Assembly: GCA_002483285.1 (NCBI GenBank)
Contig: DLHP01000012.1
Location: 57,574-71,998 of the forward strand
Direction: 5' to 3'
Source: Flavobacterium sp. UBA7665
GTDB taxonomy: Bacteria; Bacteroidota; Bacteroidia; Flavobacteriales; Flavobacteriaceae
Length of the DNA: 14,425 nt
Numbering within the stretch: the stretch's first letter is position 1; each line of letters starts with the position of its first letter. Position numbers and translations under genes: made by a program. Below the pieces are notes generated by a model that was given only the letters and a program-made list of their open reading frames with translations, made no database searches and was not told where the DNA came from. This document shows, piece after piece, positions 1 through 6,828 of this stretch.

Positions 1-34
1 ATCTGTGGAATTTGTGTAATCTGTATTTAATTTT
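1..34. repeat. Half of an intergenic stem-loop repeat, cut by the window edge
   Basis: The first 34 bases carry TCTGTG followed by GTGTAATCTGT and TTT. They match, with a few substitutions, the right arm of the imperfect inverted repeat at 11207-11270. The copy lies just past the stop of the receptor gene, so it sits at a gene 3' end like the other copy. The partner arm would lie outside the window. I recall similar CTGTG/GTGTAATCTGTG intergenic repeats in Flavobacterium genomes, but that is memory and was not searched. Confidence 0.5.
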
Positions 35-57
35 ATTCGTGAATCTTCGAAAAACCG

Positions 58-2475
58 CTATCCGCCGATACGGTTCTTTTCATCCTCTAGACCTGTCTTG
101 CGTTCACGCGATTTTTTGATGGCGTCATTTCCAAAGTTATAACTTAGATTAAAACGCAGTTGTCGGCTGTCGTTCCCACCATTGGCTTGGTTGCGGAACC
201 CGCTTACCTTGGTGATGCCGTACCAGGTTGAAGTGTAGAAGATATCCGATACCGCCAAACGTGCCGTGAGTTTCTTCTTGAAGAATTGTTTTTGGATGGC
301 CGCATCCAATGACCCGATACTCTTGGTACGGAAAGTGCCACCCCAAACCGAAGGCGAGCTGTACCAACCCGAAATCTCGAGGTTTAAGCCAGCCGGAAGC
401 TTAAAGTTGTTCTGTCCGTAAAGGCTCAACGTTTCCTGGGTCACCGACGTAAACGACGGATCGGTTGAGATGTATTTGCTTTGGTAGCCGTTCACGCTGG
501 CATAGACACTCCACCATGAATTGACATCAAACGGATACGAGATCCCGATGTTGAGGACTTGCTGGTTGGCGACATTCTTGGTATTCAAAAAGCTCCTGCT
601 TGTGCCGGTGTATTCAATGACTTGCGCAAAGAAATCGTTGATGTAGGTGTAGGTAAAACTCGTGTTGAGCTTGTAATTGAAGGTGTGCGAAAGCTTGATG
701 TTGTCTGTGTATTGCGGTTTGAGAAATGGGTTTCCTTTAAAAAACGACAGTTCATCGAGTTGGTATTCAAACGGGTTCAACGATTGGTAGTTGGGCCGTT
801 CGATGCGTTTGCTGTAAGTCAGCGCCAGCGAATTTTTAGCGTTCATCTGGTACGTTACGCCGCCGCTCGGGAAAAAGTCGGTGTAATTGCGTTTGACTTG
901 TTGGTTGTTCGATGGGACGAGCGCATACAATTGCCCGTCCGAAACCGTATTTTCTACGCGCAATCCCGCCTGGAAATTGAACTTTTTCAAGGTGAGGTTG
1001 TAATTGATGTAGCCCGCATTGACATTTTCTTCGTACACGAACTGGTTGGTGCGGTTGGGGTCGAGCACATTCATGCCGGTAATCACGTTATAAAAATCGA
1101 GTGTATTGTCGGTCTTGACATACGAGGTTTTGACACCGATGCCGAGCTTGCCATTTTTCTTCCACAAATGCTGTTCGTAATCGGCTTTAAAGGTGGCGAT
1201 ATCTACCGCTACCTTGGTGTCCTGCAGCGTATTGGCTTCGGATAGGAACGTCACTTCATCGCCCAGGAAATAAGCGTTGGGCTGGTACTTGTTTTCCTTA
1301 TTATCGTACTTGCCGTAATCCAAATCGATGTTGAGCGAAACGCCCGTCGTATCGGCATATTTGTAGTTGAGGTTCGAGTACAGGTTGTACGATTTGGTTT
1401 GGCCTTTGCTTTCGGCGCGCAAGATGCTGTCGTTGACGGTCGAGCCGAAGGGCCTGATGTCGGTGCGGGTGCGAATATCGGTGTAAGAGTTGTTGAAATT
1501 CCCAGTCATGATTACCCCAAAGGTGTTTTTAGCGTTGGCATAATAGTCATAACCGAGTTTGATGTTGTTGGCGTTCGGGTTGTCTGTCGTTCTCGATTTC
1601 GATTGAAAAGTGTTGGTACCTTGTTCGCGGTTGATGTCAATGAAATCGTAATTCTGCCCAAAACGGTTCGAGTAATTCCCGTAGATATTCGATTTTTTAT
1701 TGCGGTTGTTGAGTGATAGGGAATTAATGGAGGTGGCCCATTTGCCTATATTGACCCCGGCAGAAACCGATCCGTTGGTCCCAAAGTTTTTGTTGCGCTT
1801 GAGTTTGATGTTGACAATCCCGGCATTTCCGGCCGCGTCGAATTTAGACGAAGGTTGGGTAATAATTTCCACAGCCTCAATATCATTGGCCTGTAAGGTC
1901 TTGAGATAATTGGTGAGGTCGGTTCCTCCAAGGTAAGATTGCTTGCCATCGATGTAAATCAGCACACCAGTTTTACCTTCCACAATCAGGTTGTCGTTGT
2001 TGTCGATGACAATCCCGGGCGCCTTGCGCAGCAGGTCAAAACCCGAACTTCCGGTAGCATTGATGGTATTCTGTACATTGAAAACGGTTTTGTCTGCGAG
2101 CACCTGGATCATGGGTTTTTTGGTGTTCACGGTGACTTCAGACAGTTCATTGGTTTTCTCGTTGAGCGTGATGGCGGGCAAAGCGATCGATGCATCGGCC
2201 ATGACAATATCCTGCGATTGATACCGCTCAAAGCCAGCCTGTTCTACCTTGATAAAGTAGGTTCCTGCCGTTACATTAGAGAAAGTGAAATCTCCGTTTT
2301 TCTGCGTCACTGCCGCCTTGTAAAACTGTTCTTTTTCCTTCTGGAACAACAGCACCGAAATGCCCGACGCATTGTTGTCGACTTTCGCCTTGAGGTTTCC
2401 GGTAATTTGGTTGGGCTGCTGCGCGTGCAACGTGACCATCGATAGTAAAAAGAGGTAAAGTAAAATTTTCTTCAT
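58..2475 (-). CDS. TonB-dependent-receptor-like outer-membrane beta-barrel protein
   Basis: An 805-residue outer-membrane protein. Residues 1-19 form a signal peptide (hydrophobic LLYLFLLSM, ending LHAQ). Residues about 23-100 form a carboxypeptidase-regulatory-like beta-sandwich (NGDFTFSNVTAGTYFIKVE). Residues about 115-228 form a plug-like domain (LLRKAPGIVIDNN, VLIYIDGKQSYL, then PSSKFDAAGNAGIVNIKLK). The remainder is a large barrel rich in alternating aromatic strands. The tail RERKTGLEDEKNRIGG is typical of the Bacteroidota 'outer membrane beta-barrel family' (PF14905-like) and lacks a terminal aromatic residue. No SusD partner is adjacent, so a glycan-uptake role is not supported. The substrate cannot be told; ion, siderophore or peptide uptake are possible. 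I chose the start at 2475 because it opens directly into the signal peptide. The frame stays open to 2586, but that would add 37 residues ahead of the signal. The gene appears monocistronic. Confidence 0.92.
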   Translation of the reverse strand: MKKILLYLFLLSMVTLHAQQPNQITGNLKAKVDNNASGISVLLFQKEKEQFYKAAVTQKNGDFTFSNVTAGTYFIKVEQAGFERYQSQDIVMADASIALPAITLNEKTNELSEVTVNTKKPMIQVLADKTVFNVQNTINATGSSGFDLLRKAPGIVIDNNDNLIVEGKTGVLIYIDGKQSYLGGTDLTNYLKTLQANDIEAVEIITQPSSKFDAAGNAGIVNIKLKRNKNFGTNGSVSAGVNIGKWATSINSLSLNNRNKKSNIYGNYSNRFGQNYDFIDINREQGTNTFQSKSRTTDNPNANNIKLGYDYYANAKNTFGVIMTGNFNNSYTDIRTRTDIRPFGSTVNDSILRAESKGQTKSYNLYSNLNYKYADTTGVSLNIDLDYGKYDNKENKYQPNAYFLGDEVTFLSEANTLQDTKVAVDIATFKADYEQHLWKKNGKLGIGVKTSYVKTDNTLDFYNVITGMNVLDPNRTNQFVYEENVNAGYINYNLTLKKFNFQAGLRVENTVSDGQLYALVPSNNQQVKRNYTDFFPSGGVTYQMNAKNSLALTYSKRIERPNYQSLNPFEYQLDELSFFKGNPFLKPQYTDNIKLSHTFNYKLNTSFTYTYINDFFAQVIEYTGTSRSFLNTKNVANQQVLNIGISYPFDVNSWWSVYASVNGYQSKYISTDPSFTSVTQETLSLYGQNNFKLPAGLNLEISGWYSSPSVWGGTFRTKSIGSLDAAIQKQFFKKKLTARLAVSDIFYTSTWYGITKVSGFRNQANGGNDSRQLRFNLSYNFGNDAIKKSRERKTGLEDEKNRIGG

Positions 2476-2811
2476 GATTGTGATTAACTGTTGTTTGATG
2501 ATGGTTTTGCCTTTTAGAGTGGCGATTGCATCTTTTGTTACAAATGCGGCTGCAAAGATAAAAGTTGTCGGGTAACCGCATAGCAAATAGGAATGGTTCG
2601 TGCATTTTTCCCGAGTTGGCTTAACTACTTTGCTGATAATTAATTTTTTACGAAAAAAAATTAGCTTTTTATTAACAAAGTATTTTGATTTTTACTTACA
2701 TTCGTTCCACCAGCTGTCGCTGTACAAAATACCACTGTATATCTTTTTCGATGGGTTGCCCAAGCCATTTGGCCGACGGCGGTTTCATTTGTTGTCACCA
2801 AAATCTGTGTC
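2476..2811. other. Intergenic region between divergent receptor gene and three-gene operon
   Basis: This 336-base gap separates divergently transcribed genes. It holds the predicted receptor promoter (2553-2587, minus strand) and an AT-rich stretch at about 2637-2700 with runs of A and T. On the plus strand the best -7-like match is TACATTCG at 2697-2704 (one mismatch to TAnnTTTG), but I see no TTG at the right distance upstream. The promoter of the downstream operon is therefore not identified with confidence. Short open frames here lack any protein-like character, and I see no RNA gene. Confidence 0.6.
2553..2587 (-). promoter_or_regulatory. Predicted promoter of the receptor gene
   Basis: On the minus strand, TATCTTTG (complement of 2553-2560) matches the Bacteroidota -7 consensus TAnnTTTG exactly. 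TTTG (complement of 2584-2587) lies 23 nt further upstream and fits the -33 element at the long end of the accepted spacing. The implied leader to the start at 2475 is about 70 nt. Confidence 0.5.
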
Positions 2812-3792
2812 ATGAAGTACCGATGGATTGTTTTGTATTTTGTAACTGCCTGCGGCTTTGCCCAAGTGAGCCCTTTGATCGAAGGCATCCAATATGGCGC
2901 CACGCTCAAAGCCAAGCTTGAATTGCGCTATTACCGGCAGCAGGAACCCAAACTCAATTTTAGGTTGGCCGCCGCAGGAGGAGTTGCCGGGCAATGGATG
3001 ATTGACGAGTTCTATCCGTCGTTGAACTGTGAACTGCAACTCTACAACGGTGGATTGGGCAGCGATAGCCGTCCAAACAAACGAAAAAGTATCCTTGACG
3101 CGGTGGTGTCGATTACGGTAACTACCGGTAAACCCAACATCGAATTTCGCGGGGATAAAGAACTGTCGCGTTATGTGCCGTTACGGTATTTCTCTGACTT
3201 TGCGGCTTGCCCTTTACAAAATCCTTACGATTATTCCTTTTCATTGGGCACCAATTTCGTTTTCACCTCAGATGCCAACAAGTGCTCACAACAGGTGGGT
3301 TTCCTGGGGATTATGTTTGCCGAGGGCGCGCAGATAACGTATTATAACGACGGAACACCGTTTCATAGGATTCGCACCGGCGATTATCGCGACCGCTACT
3401 ATACCGGTGGCGCAATGCTGTCGTATACCAGGGCACGCGGGAGCTTGTCGCGTTTTGATGCGTACCAGTTTGAATTGTCTTACCAGAAATTCAGCGGATA
3501 TACCCAGGATGCATTTGAACTCAGCAACGCGCTAAATACCTCCAATACCGATTATCGCGACGTGGCCCAATCGTATTACAACAAAAGCCTTTGGAAATTC
3601 AATGTGCAGGCTGTGGGTTACGATGACATCGGCAAGGCGATTGCCATTTCATGGTACAATTCTATCCGTTTTGACGCGCAGCATTGGATCCACTGGAAAA
3701 TCAACAACGCCTATCATATAGTCCCTTATAAAGGAAACCTTACGATCGAGCCGTCGGTTTTTGCACAGATGAACCAATTTAAAACCAAGTAA
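2812..3792 (+). CDS. Exported protein with polymorphic-toxin-type-23-like motifs
   Basis: A 326-residue protein with a short N-terminal signal peptide (WIVLYFVTACGFAQ, cleavage predicted near residue 18). The N-terminal half (about 20-160) is unrecognised and rich in beta-prone segments. The C-terminal half carries YYNDGTP (177-183), GDYRDRYYTGG (190-200), FSGY (227-230) and YYNKSLWKFN (255-264). This spacing of a YND motif, a GDxxDRxxTGG motif and an F-S/T-G motif resembles my memory of the Ntox23 / 'polymorphic toxin type 23' domain (PF15528), common in Bacteroidota proteins. That identification is by eye. There is no large delivery region (Rhs, YD repeats or PAAR), so it is not a classical polymorphic toxin. 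A structural envelope role is the main alternative. It is the first gene of an operon, and the next start lies 2 nt after its stop. Confidence 0.8.
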   Translation: MKYRWIVLYFVTACGFAQVSPLIEGIQYGATLKAKLELRYYRQQEPKLNFRLAAAGGVAGQWMIDEFYPSLNCELQLYNGGLGSDSRPNKRKSILDAVVSITVTTGKPNIEFRGDKELSRYVPLRYFSDFAACPLQNPYDYSFSLGTNFVFTSDANKCSQQVGFLGIMFAEGAQITYYNDGTPFHRIRTGDYRDRYYTGGAMLSYTRARGSLSRFDAYQFELSYQKFSGYTQDAFELSNALNTSNTDYRDVAQSYYNKSLWKFNVQAVGYDDIGKAIAISWYNSIRFDAQHWIHWKINNAYHIVPYKGNLTIEPSVFAQMNQFKTK

Positions 3793-3794
3793 GC

Positions 3795-4676
3795 ATGCGG
3801 AAGATAATTACAAAAATGGGGATGGGATTGCTGTTTGCGGTTTTGGTTTCGGGCTGTTATTCGGTCAAGAATTTCGACAAACTCAAATGCATCACTTTCA
3901 ACGATACCGATTGCTATATGCGCAAACTGTATATGGTCAAGAACAAATACGACGGGCAACAGCTGGTAAGCAAAGACAGTCTTTCCCGCCACAGTGATTC
4001 GATCCTTTCTGAAGTGCAATACCTGCTGATCAAGAAAGACCTCGTCATTTACCTGACCACGACGCCGTCTAAATATGTGTATGATAAGACCGATACTTAT
4101 TTGATAGGCGGCCGCTACCCGAATGCCTATTACCTTAACGCGATGTATATCGGGAAAGTGTTACCCGATGCAGAAAGTGAGAACATCATGCATTTTGCGT
4201 TTGAGAATCCAAAAACCCAGCAGGATTGGGAGATGCGACAAACCACGACGGGTTGGCGGCTGGTTTCACTCGACGAACGCAAACTCCGGAGTCGCAAAAA
4301 AGGCGAATCGCAAGCACGTGTAAGCAATACGATTGTAATGAAACCGCGCAATTCCTTCCTGCATCCCATAGAATTTGAGCGCGTCCCGGATTTGAAATTC
4401 CGTTACCGCAAACCGTTGGGACACTCCGATTACAAAGGCAGCACCGGCAACCTGAAAACCAAAGTGGCCAGTAAGACCAACACCGAACTTTATGCCCAAT
4501 GCATTTGCCTGCATGTCAAGGAAGGCAAGCAGGAAGTGCTCGATTTTGGCGTTTTGTTTTTTGACTTCACGACCAACAAGTTCTTTTCGCCCGAGCACGT
4601 GCCGTTCTTTACCGATTTTGAGTCAGAACGCATCAAGGTTATCGATCCCAATACCAACCCACAAAACACCAATTGA
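3795..4676 (+). CDS. Putative lipoprotein of unknown family
   Basis: A 293-residue protein. The N-terminus has basic residues (MRKIITK), then a hydrophobic stretch and a lipobox LVSGC with the lipidated cysteine at residue 21. It should therefore be a lipoprotein, facing the periplasm or outer membrane. The mature part is mixed alpha/beta without a motif I recognise. It has a basic segment at 161-170 (ERKLRSRKKG) and several further cysteines (C32, C40, C236, C238). It starts 2 nt after the stop of the upstream gene, and its stop overlaps the next start by one base (TGATG), so translation of the three genes is probably coupled. By position it could be a partner or, if the first gene is a toxin, an immunity or export factor. 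Nothing in the sequence itself proves this. Confidence 0.82.
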   Translation: MRKIITKMGMGLLFAVLVSGCYSVKNFDKLKCITFNDTDCYMRKLYMVKNKYDGQQLVSKDSLSRHSDSILSEVQYLLIKKDLVIYLTTTPSKYVYDKTDTYLIGGRYPNAYYLNAMYIGKVLPDAESENIMHFAFENPKTQQDWEMRQTTTGWRLVSLDERKLRSRKKGESQARVSNTIVMKPRNSFLHPIEFERVPDLKFRYRKPLGHSDYKGSTGNLKTKVASKTNTELYAQCICLHVKEGKQEVLDFGVLFFDFTTNKFFSPEHVPFFTDFESERIKVIDPNTNPQNTN

Positions 4677-5779
4677 TGAAAGGAAGCATCCGTAAAATCA
4701 ACCGCCGCGCTTCAACCGGCATCATCTTCGTGATTATTTTCGCTACGCTGGGATATTACCTGACGTATTGGGCCATTACCACGAGTACCATACAATATGC
4801 CGAGTTGCCCCAAACGGTTAAGATGAAAGTCATCAACCACGCCAACGAAAAGAAGTATGACTTTGCCGAATTTGAGATGCCCGTGATTTCAAAGATGGCT
4901 ATTGACAGCAACAGCAGAAAGACTTACCGATATAAAGCAGGCTTCAGGCAAACCGTTGAATCAGACGTAATCTGCCATGAGAATTCGGCTTTTTTGATGT
5001 GGTCGGCATTGATTTGCATTATGATGACCATTGCTTCGGCCTCGGTTCCCGTTTTTACGGCTTGCTTTTTCTCGCTTAAAAAAGAATTTGCCCTCAAAGC
5101 CGGGCAACTCAATGGCATCCTGTTTTATACCGTATTGCTCGTATTGTTCCTTATTACAACCAATCGTGGTGGTAGTGTGGTTGGATATTACACCCCTGTA
5201 GAAATAGTAAACGATTTCAAGATATTGCTCAACGATGGTGCGATTCTCGAATACATCGTTGGTATCACCATCTTCCTGATGCTACCTTGTCTTGCTGTGA
5301 TTTTCCTAACCGCACGTTGTGCCGATGCTATCGATGAGACCACCAATGATTTTGCAGCACTCAAGCAATCGGCCAGGCAAATGAAATCGCTAGACAATAT
5401 ACTCAAGAACGCATTGCATGTCATGGCCATCATTGTGGTTTTTGCGGTGCTGACTTCGAGTGCGTTGGGTGCATCGCTCGAATCAATGATCCAGATAAAA
5501 GGCTATGATTTGTTCCCGAAAGAAGTGAGTTATCTGTACGGCGCTTATTTTACGCTGTTCCTCTGTGTGATTTATGTGCCCGTATATTATCACCTGGCCC
5601 AAAAGTACGACGCGTTGAAAACCCGTGCGGCCGATATGAAAGAAGAAGGTATAGCGGGCAATTACGACGCTTTGTTTGCTGCCGCTGCGTTTCAAGGGTC
5701 GGCGGTAGACAATATCAAGATTGCCATTACCATTATTTCGCCATTGCTAACGGCATTTATTCCGAAAGCTGCTTTTTAA
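4676..5779 (+). CDS. Polytopic inner-membrane protein, about six helices, unknown family
   Basis: A 367-residue protein. Hydrophobic helices lie near residues 14-34, 105-133, 146-162, 190-213, 245-266 and 287-308, and there is a weaker hydrophobic patch at 345-361. Residues 35-104 form a large loop between helices 1 and 2, probably periplasmic. The segment after helix 4 (about 214-244, DAIDETTNDFAALKQSARQ) looks helical and soluble. No transporter or enzyme motif was recognised. I chose the ATG at 4676, which shares its A with the upstream TGA. A TTG at 4673 would add one residue and is less likely. It is the last gene of the three-gene operon, followed 4 nt later by a strong hairpin terminator. 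It may anchor a complex formed with the exported and lipoprotein partners, but that is inference. Confidence 0.83.
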   Translation: MKGSIRKINRRASTGIIFVIIFATLGYYLTYWAITTSTIQYAELPQTVKMKVINHANEKKYDFAEFEMPVISKMAIDSNSRKTYRYKAGFRQTVESDVICHENSAFLMWSALICIMMTIASASVPVFTACFFSLKKEFALKAGQLNGILFYTVLLVLFLITTNRGGSVVGYYTPVEIVNDFKILLNDGAILEYIVGITIFLMLPCLAVIFLTARCADAIDETTNDFAALKQSARQMKSLDNILKNALHVMAIIVVFAVLTSSALGASLESMIQIKGYDLFPKEVSYLYGAYFTLFLCVIYVPVYYHLAQKYDALKTRAADMKEEGIAGNYDALFAAAAFQGSAVDNIKIAITIISPLLTAFIPKAAF

Positions 5780-5783
5780 ATAT

Positions 5784-5810
5784 AAAAAATCCCCTCGAAA
5801 GGGGATTTTT
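5784..5810. terminator. Bidirectional intrinsic terminator between convergent operons
   Basis: A perfect hairpin: AAAAAATCCCCT, loop CGAA, AGGGGATTTTT. CCCCT (5791-5795) pairs with AGGGG (5800-5804), and flanking A and T runs extend the stem. It has a T-tract on either strand, so it can end the plus-strand operon (stop at 5779) and the minus-strand pair (stop at 5813). Confidence 0.93.
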
Positions 5811-5812
5811 GT

Positions 5813-6058
5813 TTAAGGGACAACCACTCGCACTGGTGGCGGTGGCGGCGCAGGAACGATGACCGTAGTTTTTCTTACGGCGCGTCTGCGGGCATGTGGT
5901 CGGTGCTTAACCACTTTCTTTTTGGTTACTACGACAGCGCCCGGTTGCGGTTTAATGACCGGATGCGCCGGAACCACGACCTTAACTTCCCTGGTTTGGG
6001 CCGACGCTGAAAATTGGAAACCCAAAAGCAGCGTCAAAATTATTAGAAACTTTTTCAT
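5813..6058 (-). CDS. Small exported basic, proline-rich protein
   Basis: An 81-residue protein. Residues 1-21 form a clear signal peptide (MKKFLIILTLLLGF, ending SASAQ). The mature 60 residues are low-complexity: VVVP and VIxP repeats, a strongly basic middle (KKKVVKHRPHARRRAVRK) and a run of five prolines before VRVVVP. It should act in the periplasm or at the surface. The charge suggests binding to something anionic such as peptidoglycan, lipopolysaccharide or nucleic acid, but that is inference. The start at 6058 begins the signal peptide directly; an in-frame start 24 nt upstream is less likely because it overlaps the previous gene. It lies 4 nt behind the membrane-protein gene and is therefore its operon partner. 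Its stop is 3 nt from the shared terminator. Confidence 0.75.
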   Translation of the reverse strand: MKKFLIILTLLLGFQFSASAQTREVKVVVPAHPVIKPQPGAVVVTKKKVVKHRPHARRRAVRKTTVIVPAPPPPPVRVVVP

Positions 6059-6062
6059 ACGA

Positions 6063-6443
6063 TTAGCCTTTAGATTTTTCAATAATATAGACGTCGTCGG
6101 CAGCGGCGGCTAGTAAAGCGAAACTACCTGCCAGAACGTTTATGACCGCGCCCATATTATTAAGGTTGAGTAAGTTTGCTACAATGGCAGTAGTAGCAGG
6201 TATCAAAAAGAGAATACCAACGACTAACAAAACAATCCCTAAAAAAATACTAAACTGGTACGCCCTGTGCCTAATAGACAGCAAGATACCCGTAATCCCC
6301 AGTGAGATGTGGATTATTGCGTGGGTCATGTTGGTGGTTAGTAATGCAAAAACGGTTTCGCTGAATAAGCCCCATATCCCTTGGGCGAGTAAAAAAATAC
6401 TTAGTAAAAGGATATACTGATTAATTAAAGAACCTGATTTCAT
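6063..6443 (-). CDS. Four-helix membrane protein, DUF4383-like
   Basis: A 126-residue integral membrane protein with four hydrophobic helices near residues 7-27, 39-57, 62-83 and 97-115. The order of motifs (helix, then a polar NMTHAIIHISLGITG segment, then a helix ending FLIP, then NMGAVINVLAGSFAL) resembles the DUF4383 family of small four-helix membrane proteins. This match is from memory. The function is unknown. The start at 6443 precedes the first helix closely; the alternative start at 6464 would add seven residues. It is the first gene of a two-gene operon with the small proline-rich exported protein. No exact TAnnTTTG match was found immediately upstream. Confidence 0.8.
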   Translation of the reverse strand: MKSGSLINQYILLLSIFLLAQGIWGLFSETVFALLTTNMTHAIIHISLGITGILLSIRHRAYQFSIFLGIVLLVVGILFLIPATTAIVANLLNLNNMGAVINVLAGSFALLAAAADDVYIIEKSKG

Positions 6444-6531
6444 AATAGTGAATTTTCTATCCAAAAGGCGGATACGTTTATTTTGTAAATTTCGGCAACG
6501 TACCGCCCGATAGGGTTATGCTATTCGGATT

Positions 6532-6539
6532 TAAATTTG
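6532..6539 (+). promoter_or_regulatory. Possible -7 element ahead of the acidic small ORF
   Basis: TAAATTTG matches TAnnTTTG exactly on the plus strand, about 105 nt before the ATG at 6645. No TTG is seen 17-23 nt upstream, so this is a half-supported promoter only. Confidence 0.3.
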
Positions 6540-6610
6540 TAAGATTCCATTTACTGGAAATCCTGAAATAAAATCGGGAAATTAGGTAAAGAAAGAAAGG
6601 GATTGGAATG

Positions 6611-6637
6611 TTAGTTTTACGTCGCTAACTAAACTAA
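6611..6637. promoter_or_regulatory. 7-bp inverted repeat upstream of the small ORF
   Basis: TTAGTTT (6611-6617) and AAACTAA (6631-6637) form a perfect inverted repeat with a 13-nt spacer. It ends 7 nt before the ATG at 6645. It could be an operator or an RNA hairpin affecting translation. It could also be chance in AT-rich DNA. Confidence 0.3.
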
Positions 6638-6644
6638 AAATCAG

Positions 6645-6785
6645 ATGGAAACAATACAATACAACGCATTTTCGCACGATGATTACACCGACGGTTTGAT
6701 TTATGATGGCCATGATATCCAGATTAACCGCATAGAGGAATACGGCAACGACGAATACAATTTTTACCCAGACGCGGCTTTTTGA
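6645..6785 (+). CDS. Acidic 46-residue hypothetical protein
   Basis: A small open frame from ATG at 6645 to TGA at 6783-6785, beginning METIQYNAFSHDD and ending YNFYPDAAF. It is strongly acidic and tyrosine-rich, with DDYTDG, YDGHD and EEYGNDEY segments, and has no signal peptide or membrane segment. The A-rich stretch just before the ATG (ACTAAAAATCAG) is what Bacteroidota translation starts often look like, and codon choice (GAC, TAC, AAC, GGC) resembles its neighbours. It occupies most of the gap between the DUF4383-like gene and the protease gene, both on the other strand. I do not recognise it. It could be a real small protein or a chance frame. Confidence 0.5.
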   Translation: METIQYNAFSHDDYTDGLIYDGHDIQINRIEEYGNDEYNFYPDAAF

Positions 6786-6828
6786 ACAACGGCTGTCCTA
6801 TTAATTTTAATTACTTTTTCTCGGTCTT

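Noticed and set aside
559..1245. 228-codon plus-strand frame antisense to the receptor gene
   Set aside because: Fully inside a well-supported barrel protein gene, with Val/Phe/Arg-rich composition typical of antisense shadows.
2476..2586. 37-residue N-terminal extension of the receptor protein
   Set aside because: It would place residues before a clear signal peptide and would overlap the predicted promoter at 2553-2587, which fits the start at 2475.
2600..2921. Short overlapping frames on both strands around the intergenic region
   Set aside because: They have no protein-like composition, run through AT-rich DNA and the start of the real gene at 2812, and have no signal or motif.
2812..4676. 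A classical polymorphic toxin-immunity pair
   Set aside because: The first protein lacks a delivery region and the second lacks any known immunity family, so this stays a hypothesis and was not used as the call.
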